Below, one piece after another: positions 7,087 to 16,759 of a stretch of DNA of 46,442 bases (within the stretch, counting starts at the first letter, position 1; the number at the start of each line of letters is the position of its first letter). The translations under genes were made by a program, and so were the position numbers. Below the pieces are notes generated by a model. That model ran no database searches and was not told the origin of the DNA. It worked only from the letters and a program-made list of their open reading frames with translations. Origin of the DNA: an uncultured Alphaproteobacteria bacterium (lineage in GTDB: Bacteria; Pseudomonadota; Alphaproteobacteria; RF32; CAG-239); the NCBI GenBank assembly GCA_944392295.1, contig CALXWE010000010.1, forward strand, positions 1-46,442. The letters run 5' to 3'.

Positions 7087-8322
7087 TTAATTTTTTGAGG
7101 CAAAGGTTTTAGCCAAGTTTACAAGATTATCATTACTTAAGGTAAAATTGCTTTGTATCCACTCATTTTTCAATATATTAAGCAATTCCCCTATTTGAGC
7201 ATTGTTTATAATGCCTAACGATATTAAATCAATACCCGATATCGGAAATTGCGGAACATCAAGAGCATCTATCTGTGCAAAAAGTGATTTTATATCAAGC
7301 TTTGAGTCCATATTTTGTGCTGCATAAAACAAAATTTTATCTTTGCAAAAATCTTTACCGTACAAGTAAACGGCTTTTTGCATATAGCTTACGTTACCAA
7401 GTTGTTTAACATCTATATCAAAGTGAGACCAGTGAACAAGACGGTTTTTCTGCTCTTTGCTCAAATGCAGACGCATAGCTAAGTTTTCAGCCAGTTGTCC
7501 GTCTGGAAAATACATAACGAATAATCTTCTTAAAGCATCCGGATTAAGTTCATTTTGAGTAATGACATCAGATAAGTTCTGTAATTCTTGTAAGTGTTTT
7601 GATACAGGAAGAATATAGCTTAAAATATCATTTTCGAAAATAATCCGCAAAGTCTTGACAATATTGGGAGTAAGTAAAATTTTAAATAACTCGTCTCTTA
7701 CCTGTTCAATGGCGACAGTTCTAAGTAATTCTCTGTTTTCGACGCAAGCTTTTAAAGATTTTAAGTCAGGTTCACCTTTTCCGAATATTGAATAAAATCT
7801 AAAAAAGCGCATAATACGAATTGGATCGTTTTTAATTTGTTCATCAGCATTGCCGATAAAACGAATAACACCTTTTTCCAAATCATCAATACCGTTGTAA
7901 TAATCAAAAACATTGCCATGTTCATCAGCATAAACGGCATTAATAGTCAAATCTCGTTTTGAAGCATCGGCTTTCCAGTCGTCTGTAAAATTAAAATCGG
8001 AAGAAAATTTATAACCGTCTCTTTGTTGATACAAGGATGATACAGCAACAACTTTATTATTAATCATTACGCCGGTTGTAGCAAATTTAATACCTATCGG
8101 CACGGTTTTAAGCCCGTTATCCTGACAAGCCTCAACAAGTTCTTCGGGGGTTAAATCGGTAGCTAAATCAAGTTCAAATCCCTTCAAGCCGGCCAAAGTA
8201 TCACGAACCGAACCACCGACGAAGCGCAAAACACCTCCATGAGACGAAACGGCCCTAAACAGTTTTAATACCGACTTGTCGGTAATAATTTTATCAATAT
8301 CCAAATATTCTGGTCGGATCAT
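7087..8322 (-). CDS. cca: CCA-adding enzyme / poly(A) polymerase family nucleotidyltransferase
   Basis: A 411-residue class II nucleotidyltransferase that most likely adds or repairs the 3' CCA of tRNA. The active-site signature is FVGGSVRDTLAG with FELDLAT carrying the metal ligands (about residues 35-55), followed by KRDLTINAVY and the template-like region DPIRIMRFFRF. The length and the lack of an HD domain fit the alphaproteobacterial type. A poly(A) polymerase role cannot be excluded by sequence alone. GGAGG lies 5 bases before the ATG. The cysteine-rich gene follows 75 bases downstream on the same strand. Confidence 0.88.
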   Translation of the reverse strand: MIRPEYLDIDKIITDKSVLKLFRAVSSHGGVLRFVGGSVRDTLAGLKGFELDLATDLTPEELVEACQDNGLKTVPIGIKFATTGVMINNKVVAVSSLYQQRDGYKFSSDFNFTDDWKADASKRDLTINAVYADEHGNVFDYYNGIDDLEKGVIRFIGNADEQIKNDPIRIMRFFRFYSIFGKGEPDLKSLKACVENRELLRTVAIEQVRDELFKILLTPNIVKTLRIIFENDILSYILPVSKHLQELQNLSDVITQNELNPDALRRLFVMYFPDGQLAENLAMRLHLSKEQKNRLVHWSHFDIDVKQLGNVSYMQKAVYLYGKDFCKDKILFYAAQNMDSKLDIKSLFAQIDALDVPQFPISGIDLISLGIINNAQIGELLNILKNEWIQSNFTLSNDNLVNLAKTFASKN

Positions 8323-8348
8323 AAAAACCTCCGAAAAAAAATAAATAT

Positions 8349-8379
8349 TTGCTTTCTTTTAACAGTTTAAAATTATAAT
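8349..8379 (+). promoter_or_regulatory. Candidate promoter for the IalB-like gene
   Basis: TTGCTT (8349-8354) and a perfect TATAAT (8374-8379) lie in the divergent gap between cca and the next plus-strand gene. The 19-base spacer is long, so the -35 assignment is weak. Confidence 0.35.
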
Positions 8380-8424
8380 GCAAACAATATTTTGTAAAAA
8401 TTGGTAATAAGTGAGTATTTTAAA

Positions 8425-8931
8425 ATGATTAAGTGTTTAGTTTTAGTGTTTTTTTTAAGTATCGGTAATGTTTATGCCATGGAAGCTCCGCGCTTGCTAG
8501 GAGAGTATGGCGATTGGTCGGCATATACATATAAAGAAAACGGTAAGAACGTATGTTATATGGCATCAACCCCCAAAAAAGATGAAGGAAAATATACACA
8601 AAGGGGCGATATTTACGCAGTAGTAACGCATAGACCCGGAGAAAAAAGTTTTGATGTCGTTAATTTTGTAGCCGGATATACGTATAAAAAAGACGCAAAA
8701 GTAGAAATAAAAATCGGCAAAGAGACCTTTACCAACATCTTTACCGATGCCGATAAAGCCTGGACCTTAACTGAAAAAGATGATAAAGCCTTGGTAGCCG
8801 CGATGAAGAGGGGCGAAAGAATGATAGTAAGAGGTGTTTCATCACGCGGCACGCAAACCAAAGATACTTATTCTTTAAGCGGTTTTACCAGAGCATACAA
8901 AGTTATCAGTGCCAAATGCGGCAAAAAATAA
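8425..8931 (+). CDS. Invasion-associated locus B (IalB)-family secreted protein
   Basis: A 168-residue exported protein with a signal peptide (IKCLVLVFFLSIGNVYA) and one IalB-like domain. It opens with GEYGDWSAYTY and the cysteine in VCYMAS, and ends with a second conserved cysteine near the C-terminus (AKCGKK). IalB proteins are periplasmic or envelope proteins common in alphaproteobacteria; in Bartonella one contributes to red-cell invasion, but most are uncharacterised. The ATG at 8425 gives a proper signal peptide; an upstream TTG at 8401 would add eight residues with no benefit. rlmN starts 10 bases after the stop. Confidence 0.82.
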   Translation: MIKCLVLVFFLSIGNVYAMEAPRLLGEYGDWSAYTYKENGKNVCYMASTPKKDEGKYTQRGDIYAVVTHRPGEKSFDVVNFVAGYTYKKDAKVEIKIGKETFTNIFTDADKAWTLTEKDDKALVAAMKRGERMIVRGVSSRGTQTKDTYSLSGFTRAYKVISAKCGKK

Positions 8932-8941
8932 AGAGAAATAA

Positions 8942-10018
8942 ATGGAAAATAAAAAAGAATTAATCGGTTTAAGCAAATCTGAAATTGAAGAAGAGCTGTT
9001 AAAACTTGGTGAAAAGAAGTTTCGCGGAAAGCAATTATGGCAATGGCTTTATTTCCGGGGCGAGACCGATTTTGCCAAGATGACCAATTTTTCCAAAGAT
9101 TTGCGTGAAAAGTTGGCAGAAAACTTTACGATAACTCGTCCAAAAATTGTTGCTGAGCAAGTTTCTAAAGATAAAACCCGTAAATGGCTTTTAGAGTTCA
9201 AAGACGGCCAGCGTGTGGAGATGGTTTATATCCCGGAAGAAGACCGCGGTGCTGTTTGCATATCAACGCAAGTCGGATGCGCAGTCGGGTGTAAGTTTTG
9301 TCACACGGGAAGCCAAAAATTAACACGTAATTTAACGGCAGGTGAAATAGTCAGTCAGTTTATGGTTGCTCGTGATACGTACGGCGAATGGCCGAGCCCC
9401 ACTAATGAGGTAAGATATTTATCAAACATTGTGGTAATGGGCATGGGTGAACCGTTACACAATCAAGATAATGTAATTAAGGCTTTAAATATTTTAACCG
9501 ATGGCGACGGCATAGCCATTTCGCGCCGCCGGGTTACAATGTCAACATCAGGAATAGCACCTAAGATTGTTGAAACCTTAAAAGCCACAGGGGTTCGTTT
9601 AGCGGTTTCTTTACACGCTCCCAACAATGAAATCCGTTCGCAGATTATGCCGATTAACAACCGATATCCGATAGAAGAAGTGCTAAAGGCCTGCCAAGAA
9701 TATCAAGCCGAAGATGGCAGCCGCTATATAACTTTTGAATATTTGTTATTAGATGGATTAAATGATTCTTTGGAATGTGCCAATGAGCTGATAAGGCTGA
9801 TGAAAAAGTATCATATTCGGGCATCATTCAATTTAATACCGTTTAATCCGTGGCCCGGATGTTGTTTTAAGCCCAGTCCTCTTGAAAAAGTTAAGGCTTT
9901 TGCAGCAGCTTTGGAAAAGGCAGGCTTTGCCGCACCGGTAAGAGTTGCCAGAGGTCAAGATATTTTAGCTGCCTGCGGACAATTAAAATCTAAGAAAGAT
10001 GCAGAACAGCAGGGTTGA
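8942..10018 (+). CDS. rlmN: 23S rRNA (adenine-2503-C2)-methyltransferase RlmN
   Basis: A 358-residue radical-SAM methyltransferase that methylates C2 of A2503 in 23S rRNA and of A37 in some tRNAs. The [4Fe-4S] radical-SAM motif is CAVGCKFCHTG near residue 113. N-terminal FRGKQLWQW and internal MGMGEP, SLHAPN and FNPWPG match the family. The catalytic cysteine pair is probably the motif-distal cysteines around residues 117 and 345. It follows the IalB-like gene closely and is likely in one transcript with it. Confidence 0.95.
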   Translation: MENKKELIGLSKSEIEEELLKLGEKKFRGKQLWQWLYFRGETDFAKMTNFSKDLREKLAENFTITRPKIVAEQVSKDKTRKWLLEFKDGQRVEMVYIPEEDRGAVCISTQVGCAVGCKFCHTGSQKLTRNLTAGEIVSQFMVARDTYGEWPSPTNEVRYLSNIVVMGMGEPLHNQDNVIKALNILTDGDGIAISRRRVTMSTSGIAPKIVETLKATGVRLAVSLHAPNNEIRSQIMPINNRYPIEEVLKACQEYQAEDGSRYITFEYLLLDGLNDSLECANELIRLMKKYHIRASFNLIPFNPWPGCCFKPSPLEKVKAFAAALEKAGFAAPVRVARGQDILAACGQLKSKKDAEQQG

Positions 10019-10062
10019 CAAAAAAGTTTTTCTGTGTCAATATAAGCGCAAAAAGAATTATC

Positions 10063-10476
10063 ATGGAGAGCACACCATTATTAGTAATGTATGAAAATGG
10101 TGAGTTTTGGTATCCTGAACAGGGAAAAAATCCAATAGCTATATTTTTAAAAATAGATGAGATAGCTATTTATGTACAAGATTTACCAAAACTGCCATGG
10201 AAAGAAGCCAACAAGTTATGCTGGAATATGGAAGTCGCAAATTTGTATTGGCAAATACCTGGTACCAAGCAATTACAATTTTTGCTTGACTACAGGGCTG
10301 AGGTTGACCGCACGCTTGAGATGTTACATCTTCCTCCTTTACGTTCCAAAAAATATTGGGGGCGAGACAAAGTCGGGTTTGATATGCGTGTCGGGGTAGA
10401 TTTATCATTAGAACGGGAAATGTATATAGAAGAATGTCAGTATGCATTTACGCGCCCGTTTCTAAGATTAAGATAA
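10063..10476 (+). CDS. Hypothetical protein, 137 residues
   Basis: I do not recognise this protein. It is soluble, rich in aromatic residues (GEFWYPEQGK, LCWNMEVANLYWQIPG) and has no signal peptide or membrane segment. The frame stays open back to a TTG at 10015 overlapping rlmN, but the ATG at 10063 is a more ordinary start; its ribosome site is poor. It lies directly after rlmN and ends in a strong terminator, so it is probably cotranscribed with rlmN. Confidence 0.55.
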   Translation: MESTPLLVMYENGEFWYPEQGKNPIAIFLKIDEIAIYVQDLPKLPWKEANKLCWNMEVANLYWQIPGTKQLQFLLDYRAEVDRTLEMLHLPPLRSKKYWGRDKVGFDMRVGVDLSLEREMYIEECQYAFTRPFLRLR

Positions 10477-10506
10477 AAGCTCTTTACTTTTATAAAGAGC
10501 TTTTAT
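10473..10506. terminator. Bidirectional terminator between convergent genes
   Basis: A 14-bp stem (10473-10486 with 10493-10506) and a 6-base loop have T-rich flanks on both strands. It separates the plus-strand rlmN group from the minus-strand CDF operon. Confidence 0.85.
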
Positions 10507-10524
10507 GTTTTTTAAACAGTGTAT

Positions 10525-11457
10525 TTAAAGTTTGCAACTACCTTCAATAGTGTAATCCAAGCGGTTTTCCCGTAAACCGTAGGGGTCTTGATGAATAATT
10601 ACCTGAGCATCTGGGAATTGTCTTTTTATGGCGTCTTCAACATTGTCGGTTAATTCATGAGTTAAGTTTAATGTTAAATTGCCGTCTAATTCCAAATGAA
10701 TTTCAAAAAAGTAAACTCCTCCCAAATCACGACTTCTAAAATCGTGATAACCTTTAATACCCTCGCTGTTAGTCACAATATCAATAACTTTTTGCTTTAT
10801 ATCTTGACTTAATTCTCTGTCGGTTAAAGCGGCAACGGCTTCGGCGGCGATTTTGTAAGCATTAAATATTAAGTAAGCCGAGATAATAAAAGCGGTTAAA
10901 ATATCAAACCAGTTAATGCCCAAAAATTTAACCACCAAAAGTGAAATAATAATAGAAAGGTTAGTTAAAACATCCACCGTATAATGGGCAGAATCTGCTT
11001 TAATAGCAGGGGATGCAGTTTTTTTTGTAACATATTTTTGAAAAGCAATTAAAGCCAAAGTCGCAATCAAGCTTATGGCCATAACCACAATACCGAAATC
11101 GGTTTGCTCTAAAGGTGCAGGATTAATTATGCGGGTAATACCGTCATACATAACAAACAATCCCGAACCGGCAATAAAAGCGGCCTGAGCCAGAGCGCTG
11201 ATGGATTCGGCTCTGCCATAACCGTAACGATGCTCCAAAGAAGCCGGACGGGTGGAAAATTTAATAGCTACAAAAGATAAAGATGAAGCAAACACATCGG
11301 CCAGACTATCAATCAGTGATGATAAAATCGCCAAAGAGCCGGTGTAGATGGATCCGAATATTTTAAGAAAGCACAAAGCCACTGCCAGTGATACGCTCAA
11401 AGTTGCTGCCAAACGTTTAAGCTTATTTAAGTACTCCGGATTTTCCTTTGCTTGCAT
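10525..11457 (-). CDS. Cation diffusion facilitator family metal exporter (FieF-like)
   Basis: A 310-residue CDF antiporter exporting Zn2+, Fe2+ or a similar divalent metal in exchange for protons. The transmembrane metal site is visible as DSLADV in helix 2 and HYTVDVLTN in helix 5. HRYGYGRAESI lies between helices 2 and 3. The cytoplasmic C-terminal domain contains FEIHLELDGN and IHQDP. The start ATG has GGGAGG 9 bases upstream and lies 35 bases inside the preceding fused gene, so translation is probably coupled. The metal cannot be told from sequence alone. Confidence 0.9.
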   Translation of the reverse strand: MQAKENPEYLNKLKRLAATLSVSLAVALCFLKIFGSIYTGSLAILSSLIDSLADVFASSLSFVAIKFSTRPASLEHRYGYGRAESISALAQAAFIAGSGLFVMYDGITRIINPAPLEQTDFGIVVMAISLIATLALIAFQKYVTKKTASPAIKADSAHYTVDVLTNLSIIISLLVVKFLGINWFDILTAFIISAYLIFNAYKIAAEAVAALTDRELSQDIKQKVIDIVTNSEGIKGYHDFRSRDLGGVYFFEIHLELDGNLTLNLTHELTDNVEDAIKRQFPDAQVIIHQDPYGLRENRLDYTIEGSCKL

Positions 11458-14400
11458 TGTTTATTGCCTCCCAGTTTTTAGTATCAATTTCTAAAAAACG
11501 GTCTTTAACATAAGGTGCAAAAAATTGCAAATATTTTCCTTCCAAGGGTTGCTTAAAATTATATTGCAACCATATTTTAGAATTGCTTTCATAAAAGTTG
11601 AGAACAACTTCATTATCATCTTCAGCTTTCAAGACAATTTCTTTAATAAGTTTAGAATTTTCAAGTTTAGCAGAGATGGAGATGAACGGTGTATTTAAAA
11701 GATATTTCATCACCTCGGCAATCATATCAGGGTTTGTGTTGTTATTGATACTTTCTAATCTGCCGAACCGCAAATCCCAAATACGGCTATAAGTCCATTG
11801 CTGCCAATCTGGCGATAAGTCTACAAAATCGGCTTGTACCAGCCAAACCTGAAACTTGCCGTCAAACTTAACATAAGCGGCATTAGAGCCTCTCCCTAAA
11901 TCCAGATTATATTTACCGACCTCAAAGCTTAAAATGTTTTGCCCCTCTGATGATAAGAGCTCAATACGGGTATTAGGCGAATTTTCGCTTTCAATCGGCT
12001 GCAGACCGAACAATGCCAAATTTTCGGCTTTATCTGATTTTTTCTCATAAAAACGAGCTTCCAACAAAGCGCTTAAAAAGCTTTTAATCCGCTCTTGAAA
12101 TACGGCAAAGTCAGGGTGTTCTTTTAATATCCACACGCCGTCTTTTTTAATAAAATTAAGGGTAGTGTCGTGGTTTTTAATTACAATATTTTCCACATCG
12201 TTTATTTGTTTTGAAAGCTCGGGAAATAAGGGTTTATCCTCATATTTCTGAATATCGGAAAGGTTGGCGACATAAACCGAAATTATGCCTAAAATTAAAA
12301 CGATAAAAGCCCCGCCCATAAGTTTTAATAAGGGCTTATTTAAGCAAAACTTTACGGTTACGGATTTTTGCCGCTTTTTAAGCCCGATGATTAACAATAA
12401 CAAACTTAAAATAAGAGGTATGGCAAATATATTTACAAACTTAACAACCGCCTCAATTTGCTCAATGGATTTATTAGCTTGCAGACGAATATCGCTTAAT
12501 TCTTTGCGCAACTCTTCAAGACGTTTTCTTATACCATTAATAATAGAAAGTTCATCGGCGGTAAAGTTTTGACGTCCTTCAAAATCGCGCTTGTTCCATA
12601 TTTCATTAAGCTGTTGTTTTACCATATTAATTTTTTGGAAAGTTTCTTCTTCTTTGAGCTTAAAATCAAGAACGTTTTGTTTTCTTAATTTTTCAATACC
12701 CGAAAAAGAGCGGTCTTGAGCCGATTTTCCGCGTAGAGCGAGCAAGTCGGAATTATTGGTCAGAAAATCCAAGCTGTTAAGCACAAAATCGGCGTTGTTA
12801 AACAAAGGCAAGAAGTAAGTATTTTCTAAAAATGTACTGGGAGCTGTCCAGAAGTTGTTATAGATAAAATCGGTATCGCCGACTACAATTAAGTTAAATT
12901 GATTATCGGGATTTTTGCCGTGAATGTAAGCAGCCAAGATTTTAGGGTTTTCATCGGCTTTAAACATTGAGAGTACCTGCCGCGGATTAAGCCCGTCGTA
13001 AACAACTTTTATCGGCATTAAAGAAGAGTTTTTACTTGCTTGCAACAAGGGAACAAAATCGATATTATCGGAAGCCGGCAAGATAACCCCGACCGAAGAC
13101 AGCAGTAAGCTTTGTAAATTTTTGGTTACGGGATGATTGGGGTTAAAGTTTTCTTTTTTCAATTTAAATTGAATAACATCTTGAGTAAATGCCGGATTGT
13201 TTTTGTAATTGCTGGTAGCGTCAACCATAATGGAGTTATCTAAATCGGCAACGGTATATTCGTTATAAAATTTAAATCCCCAGAATGTATCAAGACCATT
13301 TAGGTTTGAAGGAGTAAAGGGCAGATTTACCGGCGAATATAAACGTGTTGCCTCGGTGGCATTATCCAAAAGCAGTAAAATATTACCGTAATTTTCAGAA
13401 TAGTTTTTAATAGCCTCGACCATTTCATCTGAGAGGTTTTGTGGGTGGATTAAGATTAAAACATCAGGATTTTTTTCTAAATCTTGCGGAGAGGATATGT
13501 AAGAAACATCATAAAATTCGCCGATTTTATTGGTTATTTCCCAGGGCTGCATAACCATATTATCGGTACCGCCGCCGTTAATCGGGAGGCTTGAGAGAAC
13601 AAAGGCCTTTTTCTTTTTGTGCGATAGACGGTAAATCAGTGAGGTTAAATCTTGTTCTAAAAAGGGCATTCTTTCAGGCGCAAAATAAGATATGGTTTGC
13701 TTATTTTGTAAAGTATCGGCAACCGTTAAGCCAAAAAGGGCGTTTTGATTAATATCAATTAAAGGAATAGGCTGAATGCCGTCGGCAATGGCGCGGTCTT
13801 CAACATCATCCAAGCTTTGCGGATGATAAATTCGATAATCAAATCTGCCGTTGGAGTTATTTTTATATTGCTCAAGCAAGAGCCTTACCTTATCAAACAT
13901 CTGCCGCATGGCCGGATTGCGTTGTTCCAAAATGGTAGAATAATAAAGTTTTGCGGTAACTGGCTCTGGCAGATTTTGCAGGGTGTAGACAGTGTTTTTA
14001 TTTAAGGTAAAGAGTTTGTCTTGACTAAAATCAATTTGCGTACCGCGAGTTAAATTATTGGCCAGTAGGTTAAAACCCATAAAACCGATAAGGAGCATAA
14101 ACCAGGCGATTATGTAGTAAGAGCGGCTGGTAGATTTAAGCCAAGAGGCAGTTCCCGAAGTCCTAAAACTGATGATTAAAACGGTGGTAAAGTTAAATAA
14201 TAAAATAACCGAGATAAAGAATAAGATATCTCTAAGCTCGATAAGACCTTGCGATATGGTATTAAAGTGCGTTAAAAAGCTAAATGAGGCAATGGCATCA
14301 ATCATATAGTCTGGCAAAAACATTCTAAAGAAAGATAAAACAAACTCAATTCCGCTCCAGAAAAACACCAAATTGGCGGCAACCGAAAGTACAAGAGCAA

Positions 14401-14884
14401 TTACCTGATTTTTAGTTAAAGCCGACATGGTTTGGGATATGGCAAGCATACATCCGGCGATGGTAAGACTTCCTAAGTATCCGATAAAAATAACTGTATT
14501 ATCGGGATTGCCTAAAACATTAACGGTAATCCAAAACGGGAAGGTTAAAGCTAAAGCCAAAGCACAAAACAGCCATGAAGCCAAAAATTTACCCCAGACC
14601 AGAGTTTCGGTACTAACCGGCATGGTCATGATTTGAACAACGGTTTTATTTTTAAATTCTTCGGCCCACAGCCGCATGGAAATACCGGGAATAAACAATA
14701 AATAAAGCCATGGCTGGTAGTAAAACATAACATTAAGCGAGGCTTGTCCTCGTTCAAAAAAATGCCCGAAATAAAAAGCAAAGGCGGCATTTAATACTAA
14801 AAACGATACCAAATACACATAAGCCAGAGGCGATATAAAATAACGCAACAATTCATTTTTGGTAACAATAAAAAGCTGTTTCAT
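11423..14884 (-). CDS. Three-part fusion: ABC-2 permease (GldF-like) + GldG-like + DUF4340
   Basis: A 1153-residue membrane protein joining three parts that are usually separate genes. Residues 1-245 are an ABC-2 type permease with six hydrophobic segments (GldF-like). About 255-840 is a GldG-like region: an N-terminal membrane helix, a long extracytoplasmic IFT52/GldG-type domain, a coiled-coil stretch near 755-805 and a returning helix near 817-835. A new helix near 850-872 starts a DUF4340 domain running to the end. The ABC ATPase is encoded just upstream, 27 bases away. AAAGGA lies 7 bases before the ATG. The system resembles the Gld/ABC-2 auxiliary export systems. No other gliding gene is present, so motility is not implied; cargo unknown. 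Confidence 0.82.
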   Translation of the reverse strand: MKQLFIVTKNELLRYFISPLAYVYLVSFLVLNAAFAFYFGHFFERGQASLNVMFYYQPWLYLLFIPGISMRLWAEEFKNKTVVQIMTMPVSTETLVWGKFLASWLFCALALALTFPFWITVNVLGNPDNTVIFIGYLGSLTIAGCMLAISQTMSALTKNQVIALVLSVAANLVFFWSGIEFVLSFFRMFLPDYMIDAIASFSFLTHFNTISQGLIELRDILFFISVILLFNFTTVLIISFRTSGTASWLKSTSRSYYIIAWFMLLIGFMGFNLLANNLTRGTQIDFSQDKLFTLNKNTVYTLQNLPEPVTAKLYYSTILEQRNPAMRQMFDKVRLLLEQYKNNSNGRFDYRIYHPQSLDDVEDRAIADGIQPIPLIDINQNALFGLTVADTLQNKQTISYFAPERMPFLEQDLTSLIYRLSHKKKKAFVLSSLPINGGGTDNMVMQPWEITNKIGEFYDVSYISSPQDLEKNPDVLILIHPQNLSDEMVEAIKNYSENYGNILLLLDNATEATRLYSPVNLPFTPSNLNGLDTFWGFKFYNEYTVADLDNSIMVDATSNYKNNPAFTQDVIQFKLKKENFNPNHPVTKNLQSLLLSSVGVILPASDNIDFVPLLQASKNSSLMPIKVVYDGLNPRQVLSMFKADENPKILAAYIHGKNPDNQFNLIVVGDTDFIYNNFWTAPSTFLENTYFLPLFNNADFVLNSLDFLTNNSDLLALRGKSAQDRSFSGIEKLRKQNVLDFKLKEEETFQKINMVKQQLNEIWNKRDFEGRQNFTADELSIINGIRKRLEELRKELSDIRLQANKSIEQIEAVVKFVNIFAIPLILSLLLLIIGLKKRQKSVTVKFCLNKPLLKLMGGAFIVLILGIISVYVANLSDIQKYEDKPLFPELSKQINDVENIVIKNHDTTLNFIKKDGVWILKEHPDFAVFQERIKSFLSALLEARFYEKKSDKAENLALFGLQPIESENSPNTRIELLSSEGQNILSFEVGKYNLDLGRGSNAAYVKFDGKFQVWLVQADFVDLSPDWQQWTYSRIWDLRFGRLESINNNTNPDMIAEVMKYLLNTPFISISAKLENSKLIKEIVLKAEDDNEVVLNFYESNSKIWLQYNFKQPLEGKYLQFFAPYVKDRFLEIDTKNWEAINNASKGKSGVLK

Positions 14885-14911
14885 TGCCTTGTCCTTTCAG
14901 GTTAAACGGCA

Positions 14912-15631
14912 TTATTCTTCGGTTTGGGTAAGTTTTTTAAAGGCCTCGTCCAAAGATTTTGCTTTAGCGGTTTTTAAAATATCTTGCAAAGTTCCGTCAG
15001 CGGTAAGGTGTCCTTTATTAATCAAAACAATGCGGTTGCAAACGGTTTCGGCCTCTTCAAGTAAATGGGTAGAAATTAAAATAGTTTTTTGTTTGCCCAT
15101 TTTAGCAATTAAGTTGCGCATATGCTCTTTTTGGTTAGGGTCCAAACCGTCGGTCGGTTCATCTAAAAGTAAAATATCGGGGTTATGTAAAATACTTTGA
15201 GCAAAGCCGACGCGACGCTGATAACCTTTGGAAAGAGTTTCAATTTTTTGGTTAAGAACATTACCGATATTGGCAAGCTCCACGGCAGTTTGCAAAGAGT
15301 TTTTATCAACGCCTCTTAAATCGGCCATATATTTTAAAAACATTTTAACGCTCATATCCGGGTATAGCGGAGAACCTTCAGCCAAAAAGCCGATTTTTTG
15401 CTTAATGAGGGTAGGGTTATCGGCAATATTTAAGTCTTCAACAAAAATATCGCCGCTGGTGGGCGATAAAAAGCCGCTTATCATATTCATCAAGGTTGAT
15501 TTTCCGGCGCCATTCGGACCTAAAAGAGCAATAATCTGTCCCTTTTGAGCAGAAAAATTAAAATCGTCAACGGCTTTTATGGAGCCGTAATATTTGCATA
15601 GATTAACGGTTTTTATGGAATTTTTAAGCAT
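14912..15631 (-). CDS. ABC transporter ATP-binding protein (partner of the fused permease)
   Basis: A 239-residue ABC ATPase, GldA/CcmA-like. Walker A is GPNGAGKSTLMN near residue 38, the signature is LSKGYQRRVGFAQ, Walker B is ILLLDEPTDGLDP, and the switch histidine is in ISTHLLEE. I start it at 15631, where AAGGAG lies 7 bases upstream; this overlaps the end of anmK by 8 bases. The open frame reaches 15682 but the extra residues (PLPLPAAKFTK) do not look like ABC sequence. It should energise the fused permease encoded downstream. Confidence 0.92.
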   Translation of the reverse strand: MLKNSIKTVNLCKYYGSIKAVDDFNFSAQKGQIIALLGPNGAGKSTLMNMISGFLSPTSGDIFVEDLNIADNPTLIKQKIGFLAEGSPLYPDMSVKMFLKYMADLRGVDKNSLQTAVELANIGNVLNQKIETLSKGYQRRVGFAQSILHNPDILLLDEPTDGLDPNQKEHMRNLIAKMGKQKTILISTHLLEEAETVCNRIVLINKGHLTADGTLQDILKTAKAKSLDEAFKKLTQTEE

Positions 15632-16733
15632 CTTCTTGCTCCTTTTGGTAAATTTCGCCGCCGGTAATGGGAGCGGTAACACCCGTGGTGGTTGGGAAAG
15701 TAATCGGTAAAGAATAGATACGCCTTGCTGCTAAAAAAGCAATAGCCGGAGCATCGCCGATTTTATAATTAAAAACATCTTCCAGGGCCGTTTCAATGCC
15801 CATTTCTTTTAAGCGATGCCTAATAAATCTGACCAAGGTCGGGTTTTGGGCCCCTCCGCCGCACAGTACGGCAAGCTTTGGAACTTCCGGTAAATAAAAG
15901 GCTAAAGAATAGGCAATGGCTTCGCAAACCAAGTAAGTGGCGGTGGCAGCTCCGTCTTCTAAAGAGAGACCTTCTAAATGTTCAACTTTATCGTTAAAAG
16001 AGTTGCGATCTAAAGACTTTGGAGGATATTTGGCAAAAAAATCGTGTTTCATAAGCTGGGCGACAATTTTTTCATGGATGTTGCCGGTAGCGGCAAGTTT
16101 TCCGTTATAATCCATCAGGAGATGGGCGTGTTTAAATACCCAATCATCAATAAGAGCATTTCCCGGTCCGCAGTCAAAAGCGACAATTTCGCCCAAAGCG
16201 CCGGTCCAGGTAAGTTTGGTAATACCGCCGATGTTGATAAAGACATTGGGCTTTTCCAAATTTTGGGATAACGCACTGTAATAAGTGGCAGTAATGGGCG
16301 AGCCCTGACCACCGTTTAAGATGTCGGCATTACGAAAATGGGTTATCAGTTTTATGCCGAGTTTTTCGGCAATAACCCGTCCTTTGCCGAGCTGATAGGT
16401 ATATTTATCTGCGGCATCATGACAAATAGTCGGACCTTCAAGACCGATAACATCAATCGGTTCATCTTGTTCTTTAACAATTTCGGAAATTGAGTTGATT
16501 AAAAATTCGGTAAATGAGGATTCAACTTCATCAATTAAAGCTTTATCTTCAGGATTAGTGATTTTTTTACCCAAAACGGAGCGGATTTTTTGTTGCAAAA
16601 ATTCCGGATACAAAATTTTACTGGCAATTTTAACGTCATAAACATCCAAACCGTCGGTAGAAACGACGGCAAACTTAATTCCGTCTAGGGAAGTACCGCC
16701 CATAAGGCCCAAAATGGTTAAAGGTTTAATCAT
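15624..16733 (-). CDS. anmK: Anhydro-N-acetylmuramic acid kinase AnmK
   Basis: AnmK hydrolyses and phosphorylates 1,6-anhydro-MurNAc from peptidoglycan recycling to MurNAc-6-phosphate. The N-terminus has the ASKHA phosphate loop ILGLMGGTSLDG; FINIGGITKLTW and VLCGGGAQNPTLV are the other nucleotide-binding motifs, and FDCGPGNALIDDWV is typical of the family. ATG 16733 is taken as start; GTG 16751 and a TTG between them are alternatives, since GAGGTGA lies closer to the TTG. It is first in a minus-strand operon and divergent from tyrS, a pairing common in alphaproteobacteria. Confidence 0.93.
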   Translation of the reverse strand: MIKPLTILGLMGGTSLDGIKFAVVSTDGLDVYDVKIASKILYPEFLQQKIRSVLGKKITNPEDKALIDEVESSFTEFLINSISEIVKEQDEPIDVIGLEGPTICHDAADKYTYQLGKGRVIAEKLGIKLITHFRNADILNGGQGSPITATYYSALSQNLEKPNVFINIGGITKLTWTGALGEIVAFDCGPGNALIDDWVFKHAHLLMDYNGKLAATGNIHEKIVAQLMKHDFFAKYPPKSLDRNSFNDKVEHLEGLSLEDGAATATYLVCEAIAYSLAFYLPEVPKLAVLCGGGAQNPTLVRFIRHRLKEMGIETALEDVFNYKIGDAPAIAFLAARRIYSLPITFPTTTGVTAPITGGEIYQKEQEDA

Positions 16734-16759
16734 TGTTGTCAAAAAAATCACCTCACTTC

